Source: UBA5543 sp964464965
GTDB taxonomy: Bacteria > Bacteroidota > Bacteroidia > Chitinophagales > Chitinophagaceae
DNA length: 64,000 nucleotides
Reading direction: 5' to 3'
NCBI GenBank assembly: GCA_964464965.1
Contig: CAYXHM010000006.1
Coordinates: 124,001-188,000, forward strand
Part shown: one piece after another, positions 53,396 through 61,646 of the stretch
Layout of the letters: each line of letters starts with the position of its first letter
Numbering within the stretch: the first letter of the stretch is position 1
Program-made: the position numbers and the translations under genes
The notes under the pieces: model-generated
The model's input: only the letters and a program-made list of their open reading frames with translations
The model's database searches: none
Told to the model about the DNA's origin: nothing

Positions 53396-53561
53396 ATACA
53401 ATTGGAGTAAGGAGACCGTATAAAGGATATCAGCAAAAGTCACTTTCAAAGTTAGGGGCTGCGCCGTTTTCTTGTTGGCTCTGAAAACGGCCAGATGTCC
53501 GTTTGTGTTACAAACGATTTTTTGCCACCCAATGCCTCGGAACTCGGTGGTGGTGCTGAAT
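53379..53561 (+). other. Probable oriT region with three inverted repeats
   Basis: In the 200 bases before the mob genes are three perfect inverted repeats: attcagcaccacc (53379-53391) with ggtggtgctgaat (53549-53561), gccgttttc (53463-53471) with gaaaacggc (53483-53491), and cgtttgt-gtt-acaaacg (53500-53516). A relaxase nick site is expected close to such repeats, and oriT is normally next to mobC/mobA. The outer repeat overlaps the primase stop codon. The nick site itself is not identified. Confidence 0.55.
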
Positions 53562-53597
53562 AAAGGTTATTGATAGGAAATGTGAAAATGATATGTG

Positions 53598-53987
53598 ATG
53601 GAAGATGCAAAAATTAACAGGACAAAAATCCTAAACCTACGGCTGACCGCCACGGAATACAACAAGCTCCAGCAGCGTTTTAAAAAGACCACCCAACGCA
53701 AATTCAGCGACTTTGCCAGGGCTATGCTGATGGGCAAACCACAGATAGAAGGATACCGTGACCTGAGCATGGATGCCATGATGACAGAGTTTTCTGCACT
53801 CAGAAAAGACCTTAACGGGATAGCTAACAATGTCAACCAGGTGGTACATAAGCTACATATTACCGACGATCCCAGCCAATTTCCCGCATGGTTGAAGCAC
53901 TATGAATCAGAGCATGTGAAGCTATTGGAAACGATGGAAAGTATCCGTTTACAGGTCAATAAAATCGCAGGAAAATGGTTGCAGTAA
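53598..53987 (+). CDS. MobC-like relaxosome accessory protein
   Basis: The ATG at 53598 gives 129 aa. RTKILNLRLTATEYNKLQQR and FSDFARAMLMG match the ribbon-helix-helix start of MobC-like mobilisation proteins, and DLNGIANNVNQVVHKLH is the family's helical block. It helps the relaxase open oriT. It overlaps the relaxase gene by 13 bases. Confidence 0.85.
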   Translation: MEDAKINRTKILNLRLTATEYNKLQQRFKKTTQRKFSDFARAMLMGKPQIEGYRDLSMDAMMTEFSALRKDLNGIANNVNQVVHKLHITDDPSQFPAWLKHYESEHVKLLETMESIRLQVNKIAGKWLQ

Positions 53988-55258
53988 TTAAGACGGGGCA
54001 CTCTGTAAAGCGGATAGTTCTGTACAATGAGAACAAGGTTACCGAAGGCGTTGCAGTATGCCTGCACGCTGAAAATTACCCTATGAATGCCGCAGATATG
54101 AGCGAACACCAACGCCTGAGTATGCTACTGAAAACCACAGAAAAGAATCCCAATGTAGCCCGGAACAGCGTTCATATCAGCCTGAATTTTGCCATTGGCG
54201 AAAACCTTTCACAGGAATTATTAAAGCAGATTGCAAGGGAGTATATGGAGATGGTCGGCTTCGGAGAACAGCCTTACCTGGTCTATGAGCATCATGACGC
54301 AGGCCACCCACACATCCATATTGCCACCGTTAAAGTACGTCCTGACGGAAGCAGAATAGACATGCAGAACATTGGCAAAACCCAATCCCAACAGGCACGG
54401 ATATTACTGGAGAAAAAGTACGGGTTGGTACAGGCCGATGCCCATAAACGGGACGTTTTTAAAATGGAACCGGTATCTGTAGCTAAAGTGCAATACGGGA
54501 AAACAGCCACCAAAAGAGCCATTCAAAATGTACTGGCTTATGTATTGGAACAGTACAAGTTTACCTCCTTGCCTGAACTGAATGCAGTATTGGGCATGTA
54601 TAATATTGCCGCTGACAGGGGTAGTGAAGATTCCAGGATCTATAAAAACAACGGGCTGGTTTACCGGGTGCTGGATGAGCAGGGCAATAAGGCCGGAGTC
54701 CCTATAAAGGCCAGTGATTTTTATCTTAAACCCACCCTGAAAACTCTTGAAAAGCAGTTTTTACGCAACGATGTAGCACGACAAAAGCATGCCGCAACCT
54801 TGAAATCAGCTATAGATTTTGCCCTTGCGGGGAAACGCCCTCCTGATTTTTCAAAGTTTGTTCAGCAATTAAAAAGCAAGGGTATCCGTGTCGTGCTAAG
54901 GGAAAACAAAGACGGCCTGGTGTACGGACTTACCTATGTGGACCACCGCACAAAATGCGTATTCAATGGCAGTTCGCTAGGGAAAAATTATAGCGCAAAG
55001 GCGATTTTGGAACGCTGTGCCATAGCCGAAAGCCCAAAAATAGGGCAGCATTTAGAAACAACTGTTGACCATAAAATAAAGGGCAATACCATCCATTCAC
55101 CCCAGGATAACAAAATAGACGAGGCTAAATCTCCGGTTCCTTCCGGCAATGATCCATCCGTCCTGGCAATACTGACCACGGCTGAAGAGACCTACAGCCA
55201 AGTCCCTTATGAGTTGCGCAAAAAGAAGAAAAAGAAACGTAAAGGCATATCAAAATAA
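53975..55258 (+). CDS. MOBP-type relaxase
   Basis: A 427-aa relaxase. The three-histidine motif HHDAGHPHIHI (about 106-116) is its metal site, SEHQRLSMLLKTTEKNPN and NSVHISLNFAIGENLS belong to the same nuclease domain, and the C-terminus is a charged tail (RKKKKKKRKGIS). The catalytic tyrosine is probably the N-terminal Tyr in IVLYNENKVTEG. It nicks and pilots one DNA strand during transfer. Confidence 0.9.
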   Translation: MVAVIKTGHSVKRIVLYNENKVTEGVAVCLHAENYPMNAADMSEHQRLSMLLKTTEKNPNVARNSVHISLNFAIGENLSQELLKQIAREYMEMVGFGEQPYLVYEHHDAGHPHIHIATVKVRPDGSRIDMQNIGKTQSQQARILLEKKYGLVQADAHKRDVFKMEPVSVAKVQYGKTATKRAIQNVLAYVLEQYKFTSLPELNAVLGMYNIAADRGSEDSRIYKNNGLVYRVLDEQGNKAGVPIKASDFYLKPTLKTLEKQFLRNDVARQKHAATLKSAIDFALAGKRPPDFSKFVQQLKSKGIRVVLRENKDGLVYGLTYVDHRTKCVFNGSSLGKNYSAKAILERCAIAESPKIGQHLETTVDHKIKGNTIHSPQDNKIDEAKSPVPSGNDPSVLAILTTAEETYSQVPYELRKKKKKKRKGISK

Positions 55259-55276
55259 TCACTAAAACACAGAATT

Positions 55277-57262
55277 ATGGCACATCAGACAGGAGAAAAC
55301 GAACAGGCATTACGCAAAATTTTGGATATGACAAGGCTTATTGCCATCATCATATTATTCATCCATTGCTATTACTACTGTTATGCAGCCTTTAAGGAGT
55401 GGGAATTTACCACGGCATTTACAGACAAATTATTAGGCAATATCAGTAAGACCGGGCTATTCAGCAGTTTTCATAAATCGAAGTTTATAGCACTGGGATT
55501 TCTGGCTATTTCGCTCATTGGGGCAAAGGGCAGAAAGAATGAAAAACTAAATTACAGGACTGCCCTGGCTTACCTTATTTCAGGGCTATTGGCTTATTTT
55601 ATCAGTTATCTTTTGTTGTTACTAAAAACAGAAGTAACGACGAATGCCATCCTTTATACCGGGTTGACAGGCCTGGGAATGTTGCTTATACTAACTGGCG
55701 GCACCTTGTTATCACGTATCATCAAAGCTAATCTTAAAGGTGATATTTTCAACGCAGAGAACGAGACCTTCCCCCAGGAAGAACGTTTGCTGGAGAATGA
55801 ATTCAGTATTAATCTGCCTGCAAAATACCAGTTGAAGAACAAAAAAAGGGATAGCTGGATCAATATCATTAACCCCTTTAGGGCATTGCTTGTTTTAGGT
55901 ACACCAGGCTCTGGAAAGAGTTATTTTGTCATAAGGCATGTAATCACCCAGCACATCCGAAAGGGCTTCGCCATGTTCGTTTATGACTTCAAATTTCCGG
56001 ATTTGTCTATCATAGTGTATAACACCTGGCTGAAGAATAAAGATAAGTACAAGGGTAAATCAGAATGTTATTTTATCAATTTTGACGACCTTACACGCAC
56101 CCATAGGTGTAACCCACTGGACCCGCTTTCCATGACCGATATCACTGATGCGGCTGAATCAGCACGGACTATTCTAATGGGTTTAAACAGGGAATGGATC
56201 AAGAGACAAGGAGATTTTTTCGTAGAGTCACCAATCAATTTCCTAACGGCCATCATCTGGTTTTTAAGAAAGTACAGGGGTGGGGAATACTGTACCTTGC
56301 CACATGTCATAGAACTGATGCAGCTTGATTACGACAGCCTGTTCACTATTTTACGGCTGGAAAAGGAGATTGAAGTGCTGATAAATCCATTTGTAAACGC
56401 CTATATCAACCAGGTGATGGAACAACTGGAAGGCCAAATAGCTTCTGCAAAAATTGCATTGGCACGATTGTCTTCACCACAGCTATACTATGTATTGTCT
56501 GGCACAGATTTCACTTTGGATATTAACAACCCTGAAGAGCCTAAACTGGTTTGTTGCGGTAACAATCCGCAGAAAATACAGATCTATGGTGCCGTCCTTT
56601 CCCTTTATGTCAACCGGCTGGTAAAGCTGGTCAACCAGAAAGGAAAGTTAAAATCCAGCCTTGTATTTGATGAGTTTCCAACGATATATCTAAGTGGCAT
56701 AGATAGTCTGATCGCTACCGCCAGGTCCAATAAAGTGGCAACTACCTTAGGAATTCAGGATATGTCCCAGTTACGCAAAGACTATGGAAGAGAACAAGCT
56801 GATGTCATTATGGGCATTGTCGGCAATATTGTTTCGGGCCAGGTCACAGGCGATACCGCTAAACAATTGAGTGACCGAATCGGGCGCATTATGCAGGACA
56901 GGCAAAGCCTTTCCATTAATAGTGGAGATACTTCTATTAGTAAGAGTAAACAACTTGAAGCAGCAGTTCCGGCCTCTAAAATCGCTGCCTTATCCAGCGG
57001 TGAATTTGTTGGCATGGTGGCCGATGACCCTACTGAAAAGATTGCGCTGAAGGCATTCCATTGCGAAATATTGAATGATCATGTAGCACTAAAAACCGAG
57101 GAGGATGCCTATAAACCAATCCCAATTATCAGGCAGGTAGATAGCGGAATGGTCAATAGGAATTACCTGCAAATAAAGCAGGATGTGCAAGACATTGCCA
57201 CGTCAGAGATTAACAGGATGATAAATGATCCAGAATTAAGTCATTTAGTTATTAAAAAATGA
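55277..57262 (+). CDS. TraG/VirD4-type coupling protein
   Basis: A 661-aa membrane ATPase. Three to four helices lie at about 16-40, 68-80, 93-118 and 121-150. Walker A is GTPGSGKSYF at about 208-217, Walker B is SSLVFDEFPTIYL at about 458-470, and AAVPASKIAALSSGEFVGMV is typical of the family near the end. It links the relaxosome to a type IV secretion channel; no channel genes are in this window. It is the last backbone gene before the cargo. Confidence 0.92.
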   Translation: MAHQTGENEQALRKILDMTRLIAIIILFIHCYYYCYAAFKEWEFTTAFTDKLLGNISKTGLFSSFHKSKFIALGFLAISLIGAKGRKNEKLNYRTALAYLISGLLAYFISYLLLLLKTEVTTNAILYTGLTGLGMLLILTGGTLLSRIIKANLKGDIFNAENETFPQEERLLENEFSINLPAKYQLKNKKRDSWINIINPFRALLVLGTPGSGKSYFVIRHVITQHIRKGFAMFVYDFKFPDLSIIVYNTWLKNKDKYKGKSECYFINFDDLTRTHRCNPLDPLSMTDITDAAESARTILMGLNREWIKRQGDFFVESPINFLTAIIWFLRKYRGGEYCTLPHVIELMQLDYDSLFTILRLEKEIEVLINPFVNAYINQVMEQLEGQIASAKIALARLSSPQLYYVLSGTDFTLDINNPEEPKLVCCGNNPQKIQIYGAVLSLYVNRLVKLVNQKGKLKSSLVFDEFPTIYLSGIDSLIATARSNKVATTLGIQDMSQLRKDYGREQADVIMGIVGNIVSGQVTGDTAKQLSDRIGRIMQDRQSLSINSGDTSISKSKQLEAAVPASKIAALSSGEFVGMVADDPTEKIALKAFHCEILNDHVALKTEEDAYKPIPIIRQVDSGMVNRNYLQIKQDVQDIATSEINRMINDPELSHLVIKK

Positions 57263-57436
57263 TATTTTTTAAATCGATCAACCGATATAATAACAATTTT
57301 TCACAAAAAAACAACGGGAAAAACACCCCCCTAAATCATATTGTGAAATGTTCTAAGTTTGTTGATTAAAAGTTTCAATAAAATAATAGACTTCTATTAT
57401 TGATTGCGAAACTATCACTCACAACAAGCCTCAATT

Positions 57437-58471
57437 ATGCAGCCAAGAGATTTGGAATTAACTAACATTTCTACCTTCAGAGTAAATCTTGATGATGAAA
57501 CAACTATTAAATTAGATGATCCATCACCAGAAACAGACTTTTTCCGATATATACGGTCTGCAGTAAATGAAGTTTCTCTAAGTACTGCCGGGCGTAAATT
57601 TAAGATCCGAAGCGACGATACGGAGGTAATAAGTATAGTGAGGCGTATAATAAAAGGTGAGGACATTGGGATAACCTTAAGCATTGCAAATAGACTGATG
57701 AGAGAGGAAGTAAAGATCCAAAAGAAAATCGCAAAATTAGGGACAGAGCTACATGGAGGTTTGCTTGTACAATCTCATATTATTGATAAAGGTGTCCGGA
57801 AATTCGTTATTTGCAAAGCTGAACATCTTGAATTTATTGAAGGTAAGCTTTACAACCTGTCAAGTGGATTTCCAATGAAGCGGAAAATATTCAGGTCTGT
57901 TCAAATTATTTTTAATGACCAATTGGAAATTTCTGATATTATTATCAATGACCTTAATGGCAAGGGAGCTGTGTATTGGTGGGATGACTTTCTTGAAGTA
58001 GATAAGCAATGGGATGATGAGTACAATACAAGGACAGCATTTGAAATTATAGACACGAAGGTTTTAAATAAAATAAAAAAAGAACATCCTGCGGACCATA
58101 TGCACCTACGGAATGCAACCATCAGGTACTTTAGAACGAGCGGGGAATTTAAACTTGATTCCTATCTAAACGATTGTATTGGAGACTATATACCTGTTGA
58201 TCCAAATTTGGATATTACTAATATAAAAAGCAAAATCAGGGAGTTACCTGAAAAATTCTCATTTGATGATAGATTTGACTTAGTACCCTCAGCAATCTCC
58301 GCCAAAATAAAAACCACGCTCAATTTAAATTCAAATGTGGACCTAGTAATAAAAAGAGACATTGATATTGAACAGGTAATTACTCCTGAGTTGATTAACC
58401 GAATAAAATATATAAGAATAAGAACGGACGAAGGTTATGAGGCATTCAAAAAGAATAGCAACCAATCATGA
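57437..58471 (+). CDS. Nucleoid-associated (NA37/YejK)-like protein
   Basis: The ATG at 57437 gives 344 aa (an upstream TTG is less likely). GGLLVQSHIIDKGVRKFVIC in the middle, LRNATIRYFRTSGEFKLDSY further on, and FDLVPSAISAKIKTTLNLNS near the end follow the order of NA37/YejK-type nucleoid-associated proteins, which bind DNA or nucleoids. The match is by layout and is tentative. The stop overlaps the start of the next gene by 4 bases, so the two form a tight unit that looks like a defence or stress module. Confidence 0.5.
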   Translation: MQPRDLELTNISTFRVNLDDETTIKLDDPSPETDFFRYIRSAVNEVSLSTAGRKFKIRSDDTEVISIVRRIIKGEDIGITLSIANRLMREEVKIQKKIAKLGTELHGGLLVQSHIIDKGVRKFVICKAEHLEFIEGKLYNLSSGFPMKRKIFRSVQIIFNDQLEISDIIINDLNGKGAVYWWDDFLEVDKQWDDEYNTRTAFEIIDTKVLNKIKKEHPADHMHLRNATIRYFRTSGEFKLDSYLNDCIGDYIPVDPNLDITNIKSKIRELPEKFSFDDRFDLVPSAISAKIKTTLNLNSNVDLVIKRDIDIEQVITPELINRIKYIRIRTDEGYEAFKKNSNQS

Positions 58472-60000
58472 AATTAATATCCGAAGAAATAGCTGTACGT
58501 TTATTCTTAAAGAATCCAAAACCTGTTTACGCTTCGGAAGATTTTGATGTCCTAGAATTAAGATATGAGGACGACTCTTTGGAGATTCCATCAGAAACTG
58601 ATGTCCAAGAAGCTCTGGCATATTTTTTAAAAAGAGATACATTCCAGATTTCTTTTACTATAGGTGATTCCGATGCGATAGTATATTCAGCTTCTGACAA
58701 TTTCGATGAAATTACAACCAATATCGAAGTCAAACTTAGGGGCTTTGAAACTGGACAAAAGGTCATTCTAACGCTGAAGATTTATAAAAGCCATCAGGAC
58801 AATACTATTTCACTTTATTCATTTGATCTAATTAATAAATACTTTAATCAGCTGACCTTCGAAGAATTAATCATCTTATTCGCTGATAGAATTAAATTAA
58901 ATGGCTCAATTATTTTCGTAAATGAAACTGTAGGAAATTTAATTCAATCTAATAGTATTGGATTTGTTTCAGGTGCTGGGGTCAGTACCCTCCAAATGAA
59001 TAAAATAACCAGGAAAGAAAGACTTGACGCTATACATTCAGTGACTAGTTCTACATTATTCTCTAAATACCAGATACTTCCCGATGATTTTCTATTTCCC
59101 AGCATTTCAACTCATTTAGAAATTTTAAATCGCCTGAATAAAATCGGCTACCTTCTCACAATAGCAGCAATTTTTGATATCACAAATATCCGCGAGAATG
59201 AATTCGAATTTAAACTGAATGGGTACAAGACTATAACGGGTAGGACCAATTTAAATGACTTGTTACTAGATGAAAATTTACATGAGTATCATGAAATATA
59301 CCAATGGGTTTACCAACTTGGTAGTATTGTTGATAAAATCGGCTTATCTAGAAATATTATCTCTTTACATCTGAAAAAAGATCAAGGTGTAGCTCTTGAT
59401 GGGCATGTATATGAATCAATCCTGTCAGGTTATAAGCTGTACGAAAAACAAAATATCAAACAATATATCGAGGTTAGGAATAAAATGTCAGATCAACTAT
59501 TGGATTATGGTAAGAGGGCAAACCAGATAATAGAAACATTTGCGAGTGGGTTCCAAAAAAGTTCATTGGCAGTCATGACATTTTTTGCTTCAGTGCTCGC
59601 CCTGAAAATTTTAGGTTCACAATCAACTACAATTGATTTTATTATATACAGTTCATTGCTTTCAATGGTTTTCTTGATTTTTTCTTTAGTCTATATGTTT
59701 ATTGCCCGGTGGGAGGTAAAAGGGCAAAAGAAACGGTTCATGGAGTCTTACAAGGACTTTAAAGCGCGTTACACTGATCTATTGACTGTTGGCGATATAA
59801 ATTTAATACTAAACAATGATAAGGAACATAAGAAAGATGTTGATTTTATATCGCAAAAGCTGAAATGGTATACATGCTTATGGATCGTATTAATCATATT
59901 GATTTTTATAGCTATAGCAATATACTTTTACTACCAATCAGCGAAAATATTAAAAGAAACGGGCGAAATATTTTCAATCCTTCAGATTGTCAAACTTTAA
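58468..60000 (+). CDS. Membrane-anchored partner of the NA37-like protein, putative effector
   Basis: A 510-aa protein. The first 350 or so residues are soluble without a recognised domain; three hydrophobic segments follow at about 368-385, 390-415 and 466-487, the last before a short tail. A sensor-like cytosolic part with C-terminal membrane helices is the layout of several abortive-infection effectors. It overlaps the upstream gene by ATGA. No known defence system was recognised from this pair. Confidence 0.5.
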   Translation: MKLISEEIAVRLFLKNPKPVYASEDFDVLELRYEDDSLEIPSETDVQEALAYFLKRDTFQISFTIGDSDAIVYSASDNFDEITTNIEVKLRGFETGQKVILTLKIYKSHQDNTISLYSFDLINKYFNQLTFEELIILFADRIKLNGSIIFVNETVGNLIQSNSIGFVSGAGVSTLQMNKITRKERLDAIHSVTSSTLFSKYQILPDDFLFPSISTHLEILNRLNKIGYLLTIAAIFDITNIRENEFEFKLNGYKTITGRTNLNDLLLDENLHEYHEIYQWVYQLGSIVDKIGLSRNIISLHLKKDQGVALDGHVYESILSGYKLYEKQNIKQYIEVRNKMSDQLLDYGKRANQIIETFASGFQKSSLAVMTFFASVLALKILGSQSTTIDFIIYSSLLSMVFLIFSLVYMFIARWEVKGQKKRFMESYKDFKARYTDLLTVGDINLILNNDKEHKKDVDFISQKLKWYTCLWIVLIILIFIAIAIYFYYQSAKILKETGEIFSILQIVKL

Positions 60001-60154
60001 TTAATAAGTATTAATTAAAGTTGATACTGAGTTCCAAAATATCAACATTATATATATAATATCCGATTACTCGATTATTATTAATCATCGCCAATCCAAC
60101 AAATAAACTAGAGAAATATATTTGAGTATATTTGATTACAATCATTATAGGCAA

Positions 60155-60592
60155 ATGTCACTTTTAAAATACTGGTTTCAAACAAATAAAAGCAAGGATA
60201 AAAATGCTTGCTTATGGATGTTATGTGAAAAGCCAAAGCAGCGAAAATTTGTACAAAAAGATTTTTATAACGTCGTTAGGTCAAATTACGACGACCTTAA
60301 CTCGATAGCACAAGATATTAAAGAATTAGGTTTTCCAAGTGCCGCAATTATATTTAATGAACGCTTGCCTTTAACTACAAAAGCACGCTCAGGAGAGTTG
60401 GGAGAAATCATTGCAACAGAATTTGCCGAAGAAATTTTAGGCTTTAAAATTCCTATTAGGCGAATACGCTATAAAGAGGGCCGGGAAATGGCCCTAAGAG
60501 GTGATGATTTTATTGGGGTTAATTACAATGTACTTAAAGGTGATAAGCTAATGTTAAACGGGATTCATTCCAATTTTAATCATCATGTATAA
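60155..60592 (+). CDS. Truncated HamA/DUF1837-like nuclease
   Basis: From the ATG at 60155 the frame gives 145 aa; a TTG at 60122 is an alternative. KARSGELGEIIATEFAEE and RYKEGREMALRGDDFIGV (RGDD at 115-118) match the start of the nuclease core of HamA-like DUF1837 proteins. These normally run on into an E-x-K motif with about 100 more residues. Here the stop comes soon after LMLNGIHSNFNHHV, where that motif should be, so it is probably truncated and catalytically dead or regulatory. It is 6 bases ahead of the PIN gene. Confidence 0.5.
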   Translation: MSLLKYWFQTNKSKDKNACLWMLCEKPKQRKFVQKDFYNVVRSNYDDLNSIAQDIKELGFPSAAIIFNERLPLTTKARSGELGEIIATEFAEEILGFKIPIRRIRYKEGREMALRGDDFIGVNYNVLKGDKLMLNGIHSNFNHHV

Positions 60593-60598
60593 TGAGTT

Positions 60599-61633
60599 AT
60601 GAAAAGCAAATTCAGCGAATATTATAAATTAAATGAAACAGAGCTCAAAGGTCATTGGGAGAAAGACATCTTTTGTTTTGACGCTAATGTATTGTTGAAC
60701 TTATACCGATATTCACCAAGTACAAGAGAAGCTTTTTTTAGTTTATTAGAAAAAGTGAAAGACCGTATCTGGATCACTTATCAGGCAGCTTTTGAATATC
60801 AAAAAAATAGACTCGTAGTAATAAATGCGCAAAGAGAGGCTTATAAAGACATTCGGGAAACGTTAACTAAAAAGAAAGGCGAAATAGAAGCTAAACTTAA
60901 CAGCTTTAAAAAGCATCCGTATTTACAAACAGCAGAATTAAAAAAACAAATTGAATCTGCTTTTGATTCTATAGGCCGTGATCTGGATAATCTTGAAGGC
61001 AAACATCCCGATTACTTAGATAATGACCCTATTTGGGAAAAGCTAAGTACTCTATTAGACGGAAAAGTTGGAGATGATTTTTCTAAGGATGATCTTGAAA
61101 AATTATATAGAGACGGAAAGAAGCGATATGATGAAAAAGTTCCTCCGGGGTATATGGATATGAAGGAAAAGCAAAATGAAGGCAATCGTTCCCTGTATGG
61201 AGATATAATTGTTTGGAAGCAGGTTATTGAAAAGGCTAAAACAGGTGGCGATTCTATTATACTTATAACAGATGACCTAAAAGAAGATTGGTGGTATAAG
61301 TTCAAAGGAAAAACAATTAGTCCAAGACCAGAACTTATCAAGGAATTTAAGGAAGAGACCAATAAGAGAATAAATATCTATCAGGCAGACAAGTTTCTTG
61401 AGATGGCCAATAAGAACCTGGCTCAACAAACAACAAAAGAAGCTATTCAGGAGATTAGAAATGTTCGCTTAGCCGATGAACGAGATATTGAAAAGGAAAT
61501 AAGGGAATTGGAAATGTTGCTTGAAGATAATGGGGATGAAAATTTTAAAGAAAATGCGAGATTACTAGTGGCCAAGAAAGAAACATCTTTTGAGAAAGCA
61601 ATAAGAATTTCGTCTGAAGAGCAAAACAAATAA
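60599..61633 (+). CDS. PIN-like nuclease-domain protein
   Basis: A 344-aa protein. The PIN motifs are visible: an N-terminal Asp in IFCFDANVLLNLYRYSPSTR, a Glu in TYQAAFEYQKNRL, and the later acidic ITDDLKEDWWYKFKG, which follows GDIIVWKQVIEKAK. It belongs to the PIN-like class common in Bacteroidota defence loci. A helical region fills the middle. It probably cuts RNA or DNA when its HerA partner signals; that is inferred from context. The next gene starts 13 bases later. Confidence 0.75.
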   Translation: MKSKFSEYYKLNETELKGHWEKDIFCFDANVLLNLYRYSPSTREAFFSLLEKVKDRIWITYQAAFEYQKNRLVVINAQREAYKDIRETLTKKKGEIEAKLNSFKKHPYLQTAELKKQIESAFDSIGRDLDNLEGKHPDYLDNDPIWEKLSTLLDGKVGDDFSKDDLEKLYRDGKKRYDEKVPPGYMDMKEKQNEGNRSLYGDIIVWKQVIEKAKTGGDSIILITDDLKEDWWYKFKGKTISPRPELIKEFKEETNKRINIYQADKFLEMANKNLAQQTTKEAIQEIRNVRLADERDIEKEIRELEMLLEDNGDENFKENARLLVAKKETSFEKAIRISSEEQNK

Positions 61634-61646
61634 TTAAGCTAAAACT

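Noticed and set aside
53463..53491. gccgttttc/gaaaacggc hairpin as a terminator of the primase gene
   Set aside because: No T run follows on either strand, and it groups with other repeats before the mob genes, so oriT is more likely.
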